A DNA stretch of 64,000 nucleotides from Devosia sp. (GTDB taxonomy: Bacteria; Pseudomonadota; Alphaproteobacteria; Rhizobiales; Devosiaceae): the NCBI RefSeq assembly GCF_014860165.1, contig NZ_JACZKG010000017.1:28159-92158 (forward strand). Reading direction: 5' to 3'. The notes beneath the pieces were generated by a model that had not been told where the DNA came from, searched no databases, and saw only the letters and a list, made by a program, of their open reading frames with translations. The position numbers and the translations under genes are program-made. Each line of letters opens with the position of its first letter. Position 1 is the first letter of the stretch. Below are positions 26,584-34,477 of this stretch, in pieces.

Positions 26584-27318
26584 TCAGCGCAGCCATTTGG
26601 GGGCGAAGCGCATGCCCGGCGCGGCTGGCATGTGACGCATCAGGCGTCGATAGACCAGACCGAACAGGAAGAAAACCACCAGCGAGACGGCGAGGAACCA
26701 CAGCGCCGCGACCGAGAAATGCAGGAAGGCATTGTAGTCGCGCTCGAACAGGTCCTTGGCCGTGATCATCAGGTCCCGCTGGTTGCCGATGACGGGCAGG
26801 GCGAAATAGACGATGGCCGTGGCGTGGAACAGGAACACGACCTCATTGGTATAGGCGGGCCAGGCCAGGCGGATGAGATTGGGCCAGACCACGTGGCGGA
26901 ACTGCTGCGCCCTGGACATGCCGTAGGCACGGGCGGCCTCCACCTCGCCGCGCGGCACGGCACGCAGCGCGCCATAGAAGATTTCGGCGGTGTAGGCGCC
27001 GGTGTTGAGGGTCAGCACCAGCGGGCCGATGAACAGCGGGTGCAGCACGAACCAGGAAATGCCCCATGGCTTCCACACGGCGACGTTGAACGACAAAGCC
27101 AGCGAATAGAGCATGAAGAACTGGATGAAGAGCGGCGACCCGCGGAAGGCGTAGATATAGCCGCGGCTGAGCCTTGATATCAGCGGATTGGGCGATGCCT
27201 TGCCCAGCGCCAGGGCCACTGCGAAGACGAAGCCGAGCGGAATGGAGGCGGCGGCGAAATAGACGTTGAACACGGCCGCGGGCGCGAAGAGGGCGATTTC
27301 CTGGAGCAGGCGATCCAT
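26584..27318 (-). CDS. Polar amino-acid-type ABC transporter permease
   Basis: HisM/ArtM-like inner-membrane permease, 244 aa with about five transmembrane segments. The signature is YIYAFRGSPLFIQFFMLYSL near the N-terminus and the EAA loop VEAARAYGMSRAQQFRHVVWPN, which docks the ATPase. The ATG at 27318 overlaps the stop of the upstream permease gene (ATGA), so the two subunits are translationally coupled. The pair is expected to form a heterodimer. Confidence 0.94.
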   Translation of the reverse strand: MDRLLQEIALFAPAAVFNVYFAAASIPLGFVFAVALALGKASPNPLISRLSRGYIYAFRGSPLFIQFFMLYSLALSFNVAVWKPWGISWFVLHPLFIGPLVLTLNTGAYTAEIFYGALRAVPRGEVEAARAYGMSRAQQFRHVVWPNLIRLAWPAYTNEVVFLFHATAIVYFALPVIGNQRDLMITAKDLFERDYNAFLHFSVAALWFLAVSLVVFFLFGLVYRRLMRHMPAAPGMRFAPKWLR

Positions 27319-28130
27319 CAGTGGCGCACCTCGCTCAGGATGCCACGGCCGGCGCGGCGCATGATGGCCTCGAAGACCCGCTCGGACAGCAGTGTCACGA
27401 GGATGTAGAAGACAAACAGGACCAGATAGTAGCGCCAGCGCCAATCGTCATGCACGAGACCCACCGTGGGCAGGAAATTGGGGGCGCCAAGCCGGTCGGC
27501 CCACAGCACGATATCGGCGATCTGCAGCAGCGAGAGCAGCGATGTCGCCTTGATGATCAGCATCCAGACATTGGAGAGGCCGGGCAGGGCATAGACCCAC
27601 ATCTGGCGGATATGGATGCGCCACAGGAGCTGGCTCGCCGACATGCCATAGGCGCGGGCGGCCTCCAATTGCCCCTTGGGCACCGAGCGCAGCGCGCCGT
27701 GGATGACATTGGTGGCGAAAGCGCCATAGACCAGGCCCAGCGAGACCGAGGCGAGGACGAGGTATTCGGGCGTGCCGAGGAACCAGTTGGCTTCCTTGCA
27801 GGGCGGCCAGGCAGCCGACTGCGCAGCGAGCATCTCTGGCGTGCAGACCTGGCCGGCGATGAACCACTCGACCGCCTGCTCGAAGGCCAGCGGGAAGAAC
27901 AGGAAGAACAGCACATCGGGCACGCCGCGCACGATCGAGGAATAGACCGTGCCGATCAGGCGCAGCGGCAGGAACCGCGAATTCTTGAGGGTGGCGCCGA
28001 GCAGGCCGAAAATGACGGCCAGGGTGCCGCCAAAGACGGCGGCAAAGATGGTGAACTGGAAGCTCGCATACCAGGTGAGATGCTTGCCATTGGTGATGTA
28101 GCTCAGCCAGAAGGCCAGGTCTTCGCTCAT
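27318..28130 (-). CDS. Polar amino-acid-type ABC transporter permease
   Basis: HisQ-like permease, 270 aa. The IVRGVPDVLFFLFFP segment and the EAA loop LEAARAYGMSASQLLWRIHIRQ identify it. There is a roughly 35-residue insertion (VCTPEMLAAQSAAWPPCKEANWFLG) with two Cys between transmembrane segments, facing the periplasm by topology. It follows the receptor gene after a repeat-filled gap and overlaps the second permease gene by 1 nt. Confidence 0.94.
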   Translation of the reverse strand: MSEDLAFWLSYITNGKHLTWYASFQFTIFAAVFGGTLAVIFGLLGATLKNSRFLPLRLIGTVYSSIVRGVPDVLFFLFFPLAFEQAVEWFIAGQVCTPEMLAAQSAAWPPCKEANWFLGTPEYLVLASVSLGLVYGAFATNVIHGALRSVPKGQLEAARAYGMSASQLLWRIHIRQMWVYALPGLSNVWMLIIKATSLLSLLQIADIVLWADRLGAPNFLPTVGLVHDDWRWRYYLVLFVFYILVTLLSERVFEAIMRRAGRGILSEVRH

Positions 28131-28150
28131 GGAGTCCAGCCGCTGGATAT

Positions 28151-28287
28151 CCTTCTCCCCTTACGGGAGAAGGTGCCCCGAAGGGGCGGATGAGGGGGTG
28201 GGGTAGAACCGTCCGATTGCATATGCAGTGCCGATCCCCTCACCCGTCTTGCGCTAGGCGCGATCTCCCCGCTCCCGCCAGGGGAGA
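28151..28287. repeat. Palindromic repeats between receptor and permease genes
   Basis: Perfect stems CCTTCTCCC/GGGAGAAGG (28151-28159/28165-28173) and GCCCC-gaa-GGGGC follow each other. TCTCCCC/GGGGAGA (28264-28270/28281-28287) lies at the far end of the same 185-nt gap. Such REP clusters between a receptor gene and its permeases often set differential expression by stabilising the upstream mRNA. No gene is visible in the gap. Confidence 0.65.
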
Positions 28288-28315
28288 GGGGAGACCGAGC
28301 GTGTGAAGGCTTGGC

Positions 28316-29068
28316 TTACTCAGCGAAATACGGCCCGCGGCCTTCGAACCACTGCGCGATCAGCTTGTCGACGGTGCCGTCCTTCTTGAGAGCCGTCAGG
28401 GCGTCATCGAACTTGGTCTTGAGTTCGGCTTCGTCCTTGCGCAGGCCCGCGCCGACGCCATTGCCGATCATCACGTCTTCGCCGACGAATTCGAGGGCGC
28501 CGCTGGACGCGGCGACCACGGGCTCGAGATAGGCGCCATCGGCCAGGATGGTGTCGAGGTTGCCGCCTGCCAGGTCGGCCATGGCCTGGTCGGCAGTGCC
28601 GAAGGAGACCACGGTGTTGGTCGCGCCGAGATTTTCCTCGGCATAGGCGGCCTGGATGGTGCCGCCCTGAACGCCGACCCGCTTGCCTTCGAGGGCCGAC
28701 GGGTCAATGCCGGCGCCGGCAGCGGCGACGAACTTGGACGGATCGGGCGGGAAGTAGTTCTGGGTGAAGTCGATGGTTTCGAGACGCTCGTCGGTGATCG
28801 ACATGCCGGCCATGATCACGTCGTAGTTGCCCGCGAGCAGGTTGGGGATGATCGAGTCCCAGTCATTGGTGATCACTTCGCAGGTAAGGCCGGCCTGGGC
28901 GCAGATGGCGGCCGCCAGGTCGATCTCGAAGCCAGCGGGCTCGCCCGCATCGTTGAGGAAGTTCCAGGGCGCATAGGCGCCTTCGGTAGCGATGCGCACG
29001 GTTTCCTGTGCCTGGGTCGCGGCGCCGAGGGCCAGGGTGGCCACTGCCGCGAGGATGAGCTTCTTCAT
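28316..29068 (-). CDS. Transporter substrate-binding protein, polar amino-acid family
   Basis: Family 3 periplasmic receptor, 250 aa. The signal peptide is MKKLILAAVATLALGAATQA. The mature protein has the family start VRIATEGAYAPWNFLNDAGEPAGFEIDLAAAIC, then MAGMSITDERLETIDFT and GVQGGTIQAAYAEENL. These positions bind the alpha-amino and alpha-carboxyl groups of a basic or polar amino acid or an opine-like compound. The deacylase at the operon end suggests the ligand may be N-acylated. Confidence 0.94.
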   Translation of the reverse strand: MKKLILAAVATLALGAATQAQETVRIATEGAYAPWNFLNDAGEPAGFEIDLAAAICAQAGLTCEVITNDWDSIIPNLLAGNYDVIMAGMSITDERLETIDFTQNYFPPDPSKFVAAAGAGIDPSALEGKRVGVQGGTIQAAYAEENLGATNTVVSFGTADQAMADLAGGNLDTILADGAYLEPVVAASSGALEFVGEDVMIGNGVGAGLRKDEAELKTKFDDALTALKKDGTVDKLIAQWFEGRGPYFAE

Positions 29069-29134
29069 CTGTTTCTCCGTTCGTTGTTCTTGTCGTTGCG
29101 CCCGTTTCCCGGGACTTGATCCAGCGTCGCCCGC

Positions 29135-29932
29135 CTATTGGTGGCTGGCGGCGTTTAGGAATTGCTTGAGGCGGGCCGATTTGGTGGCGCCGAAAACCTG
29201 CTCGGGCGGGCCTTCTTCCTCGATCATGCCCTGATGCAGGAAGATGACGCGGTCGCTGACCGAGCGGGCGAAATCCATGTCATGGGTCACCAGCACCATG
29301 GTCCGGCCCTCGTCGGCGAGAATCTTGATGACGCGCAGCACCTCCACCTCGAGTTCCGGGTCTAGCGCCGAGGTGGGTTCGTCAAACAGCATGACGCGCG
29401 GATTGATGCAGAGGGCGCGGGCAATGGCCGCGCGCTGCTGCTGGCCACCCGACAGCTGGGCGGGATAGGCGTCGGCCTTTTCGCGGATGCCGACCTTGGC
29501 CAGCATGGCGAGCGCCTCCTGCTGCACCTCGCCGCGGTCGCGCTTCTGCACGATGAGCGGCGCCTCCATGACGTTTTCGAGAATGGTCAGGTGGGCCCAC
29601 AGGTTGAAGCTCTGGAACACCATGCCCAGTTCGGAGCGGATGCGGCGGATCTGGTTTTCGTCGCCGATCTGGCGGTGGGGCGCGGTGCCGCGCAGCTTGA
29701 TCTCCTCGCCGTCGATGGCGACGGTGCCGCTATCGGGCACTTCGAGCATGTTGATGCAGCGCAGCAGGGTGGACTTGCCCGAGCCCGAAGACCCGATCAG
29801 CGACACCACCTCGCCTTCGCTGGCGGAGAAGGAAATGCCCTTGAGCACTTCCAGCTGGCCGAAAGATTTGTGCAAGTCGCGGATTGCCACGACAGGCCAC
29901 TTTTCCGCGCTGGCGGCAGCAGCTTGCGCCAT
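29135..29932 (-). CDS. Amino-acid ABC transporter ATP-binding protein
   Basis: HisP/GlnQ-type ATPase, 265 aa. Walker A is GSSGSGKST, followed by the Q-loop MVFQSFNLW, the signature [15 protein letters not shown], Walker [13 protein letters not shown] and the H-loop VTHDMDF. It is the first gene of the six-gene minus-strand operon. The start is ATG 29932 with AGGG 5 nt upstream; a GTG at 29938 is the alternative. Promoter elements should lie in the 209-nt gap shared with the divergent YdcF gene. Confidence 0.95.
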   Translation of the reverse strand: MAQAAAASAEKWPVVAIRDLHKSFGQLEVLKGISFSASEGEVVSLIGSSGSGKSTLLRCINMLEVPDSGTVAIDGEEIKLRGTAPHRQIGDENQIRRIRSELGMVFQSFNLWAHLTILENVMEAPLIVQKRDRGEVQQEALAMLAKVGIREKADAYPAQLSGGQQQRAAIARALCINPRVMLFDEPTSALDPELEVEVLRVIKILADEGRTMVLVTHDMDFARSVSDRVIFLHQGMIEEEGPPEQVFGATKSARLKQFLNAASHQ

Positions 29933-30141
29933 ATTCACCCTTTGCCCGCCGAGGCGGGCGCCTTCCTGATCGGGGACTGCCCTTTTTTGAGGCTGGCAAT
30001 CCTTACCGCCGTCAAGAAAAGCAAAAGCTGGGGAGATAGCAAGCGGAAAGAAACTCCGAGTGGCTTGCGTTCCCAGCTTCTGTGGTGCGCCAGCCGTAAT
30101 TGGCTGCGCTATGGTGCGCAGTGCAAAAGGGTGTCAAGTCG

Positions 30142-30942
30142 ATGTTCTTCATAGTCTCCAAGGTCTTCTGGGTGCTGGTGCAGCCGGTCAGCCTGACGTT
30201 CCTGCTGTGCCTGTTCGGTTGGGTTCTGGTCGCTTTCGGTCGCAGGCGGCTCGGGCTCTTGGCGGGCGCACTGGCGCTCCTGATCCTTGGGGTGAGCGCC
30301 TTCACAACGGCAGGGGTCATGGCGATCCGGCCGCTTGAGGAGCGTTTCGCGCGACCGGCCACCATGCCCCGGGACGTGTCCACGATCATCATGCTGGGTG
30401 GGGCGACATCCGGCCGTGTCAGCACCAGGCGGCAGGTCGCCGAGTTAACCGAGGCGGGCGATCGGCTGACCGAGACGCTGCGTCTGGCGCAGCTTTACCC
30501 ACAGGCACGTATCGTGCTGAGCGGCGGTTCTGGCCTGATGGTCGACGATGGCGAGTCCGAGGCCTTGACGGCACGGCGGTTCTTCATCGGTCTGGGGGTC
30601 GAGCCCTCGCGGCTGGTGCTGGAGGGGGAGTCGCGCAACACCGACGAGAATGCCGAAAATACGCTAGCCATGCTGGGCGAGGTGACGGGCAATGTGATGC
30701 TGGTGACATCGGCATTCCACATGCCCCGGTCCGTCGGCATCTTCCGCACGTCCGGCCTTGAGGTTATCGCCTGGCCTACCGACTATCGGAGCACGGGCGC
30801 GGAATCCTTCGGCCTTGACGTGGTCAATCCGGCGGTGAACGTGGTGACGACCAGCGTGGCGATGAAGGAGTGGATCGGGCTGGCGGTCTACCACTGGACC
30901 GGGCGGATCGACGAGCTGCTGCCCGCTCAGCTCTCGAACTGA
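30142..30942 (+). CDS. YdcF/ElyC-family (DUF218) membrane protein
   Basis: A 266-aa protein with two N-terminal transmembrane helices and a DUF218 domain (about 85-245). Motifs are IIMLGGATSGRVS, ARIVLSGGSGLMVDDGESEA, ESRNTDENAENT and MLVTSAFHMPRSVGIF. ElyC/SanA-type proteins act in envelope polysaccharide or lipid-carrier metabolism, but the reaction is not known. The ATG at 30142 follows AAGGG. The 3' end overlaps the convergent kinase gene by 16 nt. Confidence 0.9.
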   Translation: MFFIVSKVFWVLVQPVSLTFLLCLFGWVLVAFGRRRLGLLAGALALLILGVSAFTTAGVMAIRPLEERFARPATMPRDVSTIIMLGGATSGRVSTRRQVAELTEAGDRLTETLRLAQLYPQARIVLSGGSGLMVDDGESEALTARRFFIGLGVEPSRLVLEGESRNTDENAENTLAMLGEVTGNVMLVTSAFHMPRSVGIFRTSGLEVIAWPTDYRSTGAESFGLDVVNPAVNVVTTSVAMKEWIGLAVYHWTGRIDELLPAQLSN

Positions 30943-31904
30943 TCAGCAGGCACGTTCAGCCGGTAGCGGACGCCATCGGCCTCGACGCGGAAATCGGCGG
31001 TACCACCGACCGAGAGCGGCACGATGCGCTCGAGGACCAGCGTGCCGAAGTGCGGCTCGTGCTGGACGGGGGCGACGTCAATGCCCGTCTCCTGCCATTC
31101 GATGACGAGGTGTGGGGGTTGATCGGGCGGGTGAACCACGCGCGCGTCGATCCAGACTTGCCCGGGCTGCCCATCGGCCAGCGCGCCATGGCGGATCGCG
31201 TTGGCGCCCAGTTCATGAATGGCGAGGCCGATATGCAGCGACGCATTGGGACCCAGCAGGGGATTTTGACCGGTGACACGAACGTGGGGAAGGATGGCGT
31301 GGCCGACCCGCGTGAGCTGCGAGGTTATCAGCGACTGCAGATAGGTACCGCGCCAATTGCTCTCGGTCACCAGATCCTGCGTGCTGGACAGCGCGTGGAG
31401 CCGGCCGCGGAACCGGTCCAGAAAGTCCTTGATGCTGCCGCTGTGGTGCGCGGTCTGCATGGCAACGGACTGCACGATGGCCAACAGGTTCTTGGAGCGA
31501 TGGCTGACCTCGCGCAACAGCGTTGCCACGGCAATTTCCCGCGCGCGCTCCTCGGTCCGGTCGGTGACGACTGTGGTGACACCCAGTTCGTCCGACACCA
31601 TCCTTGCCTCGAAATAGTGGCGGCGAAGACCTTCGCCAATTTCGAACTCGATGATTTGGTCGTCGGTGGTAGTGCGTGCCCGATCAAAGGCTTCCGCGAA
31701 GGCAAAGGCGGTTTCGGCAGGCAGGAAATCAGCCTCGGTGCCGCCGATCACCGCCTGCCCGGACCATGCCGCAGGCAGGTTCTCCGCCATGTCGAAACGG
31801 TGGTCCGGCCCCTGGTGCAAGATGCAAATTCCCTGCGCGCGCAAGCCTGCGGACAAGGCGCCCAACCTCATCTGCGTCTGCGGATCAAGCGGGGAGGGGG
31901 GCAT
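30927..31904 (-). CDS. HWE/HisKA_2-type sensor histidine kinase with PAS-like domain
   Basis: Soluble 325-aa kinase. A PAS-like sensor occupies residues 1-120, followed by the HWE/HisKA_2 phosphoacceptor (LLREVSHRSKNLLAIVQSVAMQTA) and an ATPase domain with HELGANAIRHGALAD. This kinase class feeds PhyR in the alphaproteobacterial general stress response, and phyR is next but one upstream. No EcfG promoter was found directly upstream; a terminator separates it from the DUF1328 gene. It may be co-regulated or simply a linked input. Confidence 0.88.
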   Translation of the reverse strand: MPPSPLDPQTQMRLGALSAGLRAQGICILHQGPDHRFDMAENLPAAWSGQAVIGGTEADFLPAETAFAFAEAFDRARTTTDDQIIEFEIGEGLRRHYFEARMVSDELGVTTVVTDRTEERAREIAVATLLREVSHRSKNLLAIVQSVAMQTAHHSGSIKDFLDRFRGRLHALSSTQDLVTESNWRGTYLQSLITSQLTRVGHAILPHVRVTGQNPLLGPNASLHIGLAIHELGANAIRHGALADGQPGQVWIDARVVHPPDQPPHLVIEWQETGIDVAPVQHEPHFGTLVLERIVPLSVGGTADFRVEADGVRYRLNVPADQFES

Positions 31905-31930
31905 AAGGGAAAGCCTTGGAAGCTGCCGGG

Positions 31931-31962
31931 AAACAAAACGGCCCCGCTGTGGAGCGAGGCCG
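31931..31962 (-). terminator. Rho-independent terminator after DUF1328 gene
   Basis: Read on the minus strand, CGGCCTCGCT pairs with AGCGGGGCCG around a 4-nt loop with one G-U pair, followed by TTTTGTTT. It ends the DUF1328 transcript just before the kinase gene start at 31904. Confidence 0.75.
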
Positions 31963-31995
31963 CATCAAATGGCTGGCCGGGCTGCACCGAGAGGG

Positions 31996-32160
31996 TCAGG
32001 CACGCCGGAAGAAGCCGATGACCAGCGAGATGACCAAGAAGGCCAGGAACAGGAAGAACAGAATCTGGGCGATGCCGGCCGAGGCGCCAGCGATGCCGCT
32101 GAAGCCGAGAACGCCCGCGATAAGCGCGATAACGAGGAAGACGAGTGCGTAGTAGAGCAT
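31996..32160 (-). CDS. DUF1328 small membrane protein (YtjA-like)
   Basis: A 54-aa, almost entirely hydrophobic protein with two transmembrane helices: [25 protein letters not shown] and an [21 protein letters not shown] segment ending FRRA. This matches DUF1328/YtjA. It is absent from the supplied ORF track because of its length. AGGAG precedes the ATG. A perfect EcfG promoter (GGAAC-N16-CGTT) lies upstream at 32193-32217, so it is a likely general stress regulon member. Function is unknown; envelope stress roles are suspected for the family. Confidence 0.92.
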   Translation of the reverse strand: MLYYALVFLVIALIAGVLGFSGIAGASAGIAQILFFLFLAFLVISLVIGFFRRA

Positions 32161-32192
32161 GTCACTCTCCTAATCGAAGTTATTGGTCTTAC

Positions 32193-32217
32193 AACGGTTC
32201 TCGCGTTGGGGGGTTCC
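32193..32217 (-). promoter_or_regulatory. EcfG-type promoter of DUF1328 gene
   Basis: On the minus strand, GGAAC (32217-32213) and CGTT (32196-32193) are separated by exactly 16 nt. The predicted transcript starts about 25 nt upstream of the DUF1328 start codon. Confidence 0.8.
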
Positions 32218-32228
32218 TGATGGGCAAC

Positions 32229-32254
32229 AAAAAAGGCCGGGTGTTCCCGGCCTT
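32229..32254 (-). terminator. Rho-independent terminator after phyR
   Basis: On the minus strand, AAGGCCGGG-aacac-CCGGCC is followed by TTTTTTG. It lies 20 nt after the phyR stop. Confidence 0.85.
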
Positions 32255-32274
32255 GTTGGTCGAGCGGAGAGCCG

Positions 32275-33069
32275 TCAGGCCGCAGCACGCGAGCCTTCGT
32301 CAAAGAACAGCGCCTGGCTGATCAGCGCCTTCACCATGTCGGGATTGAACGGCTTGGTGACGAGGAAGGTCGGCTCTGGCCGTTCGCCGGTCAAAAGGCG
32401 TTCCGGGAAGGCGGTGATGAAGATCACCGGCACGGAATGGCTGTTGAGGATATCGTTGACCGCGTCGATACCCGAACTGCCATCGGCGAGCTGGATATCG
32501 GCCAGGATCATGCGCGGCTGGGTCTGGGCAAACAGGTTGACCGCTTCCTTATGCGTGCGCGCGACGCTCACCACCTTGTGGCCGAGGCTCTCGACGAGCT
32601 GCTCGATATCCATGGCGATCAAGGGCTCATCCTCGATGATCATGATTTCGGTGGCGACCTGGCGGGAAATTTCGATCGAGGCTTCCTCGAGCAGCGAGTT
32701 GAACTCGGCCTCGGAGACGGAGAGAATTTCGGCAGCCTGTCCATGGGTGAAGCCTTCCACGGCGACCAGCAGGAAAGCCTGTCGTGGACGTGGCGCCAGG
32801 TTGGCAAGGTTGGTGGCCGCGCGCTTCTCCCACGCAAAGGTGGAGGTGGGGTGGGGCACGTTCACCGCCGATGTCGAGAACAGCGCCGAAAACAGCTTGT
32901 AGAGCGCTATGCGATCGTTGGACGCCTCGGGGAACAGCGAGATATCGGCGATGAGAGCTTCAAGGGTCGCCGCAACATAGGCATCGCCTGAGGTTTGCGA
33001 CCCGGTTACAGCACGGGAAAACCGCCGCAGATACGGCAGGTGCGGAGCAATCCGCGTGGACAAAGTCAT
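32275..33069 (-). CDS. phyR: General stress response regulator PhyR
   Basis: Response regulator with the inverted PhyR architecture, 264 aa. An N-terminal sigma-factor-like domain (about 1-130, RAATNLANLAPRPRQAFLLVAVEGF) mimics EcfG. A C-terminal receiver (about 140-260) has IEDEPLIAMDIE, acceptor Asp in MILADIQLADG, and Lys in VTKPFN. When phosphorylated, PhyR binds NepR and frees EcfG. It is divergent from nepR-ecfG, the standard arrangement, and carries a perfect EcfG promoter, giving positive feedback. The ATG gives MTLSTRIAPHLPYLRRF, typical for the family. Confidence 0.97.
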   Translation of the reverse strand: MTLSTRIAPHLPYLRRFSRAVTGSQTSGDAYVAATLEALIADISLFPEASNDRIALYKLFSALFSTSAVNVPHPTSTFAWEKRAATNLANLAPRPRQAFLLVAVEGFTHGQAAEILSVSEAEFNSLLEEASIEISRQVATEIMIIEDEPLIAMDIEQLVESLGHKVVSVARTHKEAVNLFAQTQPRMILADIQLADGSSGIDAVNDILNSHSVPVIFITAFPERLLTGERPEPTFLVTKPFNPDMVKALISQALFFDEGSRAAA

Positions 33070-33120
33070 TAAGTGAACTCCCAGTGACGCTTACGGCTCG
33101 TGGTTGACACGAAACCAGAA

Positions 33121-33146
33121 AACGTGACTTCCCCGAACAAAGTTCC
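33121..33146 (-). promoter_or_regulatory. EcfG-type promoter of phyR
   Basis: GGAAC (minus strand 33146-33142), 17-nt spacer, CGTT (33124-33121). The expected transcript start is about 40 nt upstream of the phyR ATG. Confidence 0.88.
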
Positions 33147-33155
33147 GAGCCGCCC

Positions 33156-33180
33156 GGAACTTTTTTTGCCATGATGCATT
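33156..33180 (+). promoter_or_regulatory. EcfG-like promoter of nepR-ecfG
   Basis: GGAAC at 33156-33160, then 16 nt and CATT (one mismatch from CGTT). Its -35 box forms an inverted repeat with the divergent phyR -35 (GTTCCG...CGGAAC). A start near 33188 fits the nepR ORF at 33231. Confidence 0.6.
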
Positions 33181-33230
33181 GTTGGCCAAACGCGGGCAAT
33201 TTCAACCATATCTGACGGTCTAGACACGGC

Positions 33231-33452
33231 ATGATGAAGGAAAAACTGGTGACCCAGCAACGTATGCGGACGCAGGCGGGGCGGGCAGAAGATGGGCTGG
33301 GTCCCAATACGGACATCGGTGCACGGCTGCGCGCCCTCTATGGAGCAGTGCAGGAAGAGGGGGTTCCTGACCAACTGCTCGATCTGCTCGAACGGCTCGA
33401 TAGTGCCGAACAGGCGCAGCGGACTAAGAATGCTGCTCGTGACGGAGAATAG
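33231..33452 (+). CDS. nepR: Anti-sigma factor NepR
   Basis: Small anti-sigma factor, 73 aa, that sequesters EcfG until PhyR-P displaces it. The NepR core is recognisable as IGARLRALYGAVQEEGVPDQLLDLLERLD, with the two helices that clamp the sigma factor. It overlaps the start region of ecfG. The ATG at 33231 has a weak ribosome site, while the in-frame GTG at 33249 follows AAGGA and may be the true start (67 aa). Confidence 0.93.
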   Translation: MMKEKLVTQQRMRTQAGRAEDGLGPNTDIGARLRALYGAVQEEGVPDQLLDLLERLDSAEQAQRTKNAARDGE

Positions 33453-33456
33453 CGCG

Positions 33457-34011
33457 GTGGCCGCTGAACCGACTTCATTCAAGCGCGAAATGCTGGCAAC
33501 CTTGCCGAGCCTGCGCGCCTTTGCCGTGTCGCTGACAGGCAAGCACGACAAGGCGGATGATCTCGTGCAGGATACAGTGATGAAGGCCTGGGCAAAACAG
33601 TCCAGCTTCGAGATGGGCACCAATATCAAGGCCTGGCTCTTCACCATCCTGCGCAACGAGTTCTACAGCCAGATGCGCAAGCGCGGCCGCGAGGTGCAGG
33701 ACAGCGACGGTGCCTTTACCGAGCGCCTTTCGGTCCATCCGGCCCAGTATGGCTCGATGGACATGCAGGATTTCAAGAAGGCCCTGGCGCAGTTGCCGGA
33801 TGACCAGCGCGAAGCGGTGATCCTGATCGGCGCTTCCGGCTTTTCTTATGAGGAAGCCGCGGAGATCTGCGATTGCGCGGTTGGCACGATGAAGAGCCGG
33901 GTGAGCCGTGCGCGAACGCGGCTGCAGGACATCCTCAAGATAACAGGCGAAGCCGATTACGGCCCGGACGCGGTCTCGGCCCAGGTCACCACCAGCAATC
34001 ATTCGTTCTAG
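33457..34011 (+). CDS. ecfG: ECF sigma factor EcfG
   Basis: ECF15-type general stress sigma factor, 184 aa from the chosen GTG. Region 2 shows SLRAFAVSLTGKHDKADDLVQDTVMKAWA and region 4 shows LPDDQREAVILIGASGFSYEEAAEICDCAVGTMKSRVSRARTRL. It recognises GGAAC-N16/17-CGTT promoters, several of which lie in this region. GGAG sits before GTG 33457, which is 4 nt after the nepR stop; ATG 33430 inside nepR is the alternative. The last 4 nt overlap the convergent pseudo-receiver gene. Confidence 0.95.
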   Translation: MAAEPTSFKREMLATLPSLRAFAVSLTGKHDKADDLVQDTVMKAWAKQSSFEMGTNIKAWLFTILRNEFYSQMRKRGREVQDSDGAFTERLSVHPAQYGSMDMQDFKKALAQLPDDQREAVILIGASGFSYEEAAEICDCAVGTMKSRVSRARTRLQDILKITGEADYGPDAVSAQVTTSNHSF

Positions 34012-34376
34012 CGGCGAGCGGCCAGCGCCTGTCGAACGGCGCTGGCCATCGCATCCTCCGGTATCGGCTTGGGGAGGACAGTGAGGTCCGGAAAAGCACC
34101 GGGTCCATGACCCACGGTCACGTCGGCTGTGGTGAGGACAGTGGGTACGCTGGCCTTCCGGAGCTGGTCCACCAGTTGCAGTGCTGCGGCATCGCGACTG
34201 CGAATCTCGACGACGGCAATGCCGATCTCGGGCCAATAGGTCTGCAGGGTCTGCGCCTCCGCAGCCGTGCCGGCAAACAGTGTTTTGCCGACGCCGAGCG
34301 CTTCGAGCATGCGCTGGATATCGAGCGCGATCAGGAATTCTTCCTCGACCACGAGGGCCGTCTGGCCGTTGAGCAT
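34008..34376 (-). CDS. Degenerate single-domain receiver (Asp to Glu)
   Basis: A 122-aa stand-alone receiver fold. It has the N-terminal ALVVEEEFLIALDIQRML and the C-terminal VLPKPIPED lysine, but the phosphoacceptor strand reads GIAVVEIRSRDA, with Glu where Asp is expected. Glu at that position often mimics the phosphorylated state or abolishes signalling. It converges on ecfG with a 4-nt overlap. Likely part of the stress-response circuit, perhaps a constitutive partner or competitor of PhyR-class kinases. Confidence 0.85.
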   Translation of the reverse strand: MLNGQTALVVEEEFLIALDIQRMLEALGVGKTLFAGTAAEAQTLQTYWPEIGIAVVEIRSRDAAALQLVDQLRKASVPTVLTTADVTVGHGPGAFPDLTVLPKPIPEDAMASAVRQALAARR

Positions 34377-34449
34377 GTCTGGTTCCGTCCTCTGGAACTT
34401 TTCAGTGAGCCAGCGCGCGCGCAGCTGTCATTTAAGTTTGACATGTCCG

Positions 34450-34475
34450 GGAACGGCAGGCGGCTCCGTCGCGTT
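34450..34475 (+). promoter_or_regulatory. EcfG-type promoter of the Crp/Fnr-like gene
   Basis: GGAAC (34450-34454), 17-nt spacer, CGTT (34472-34475). Transcription would start near 34482, after the track's ATG at 34478. If this promoter is used, translation must begin downstream. Confidence 0.8.
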
Positions 34476-34477
34476 GG

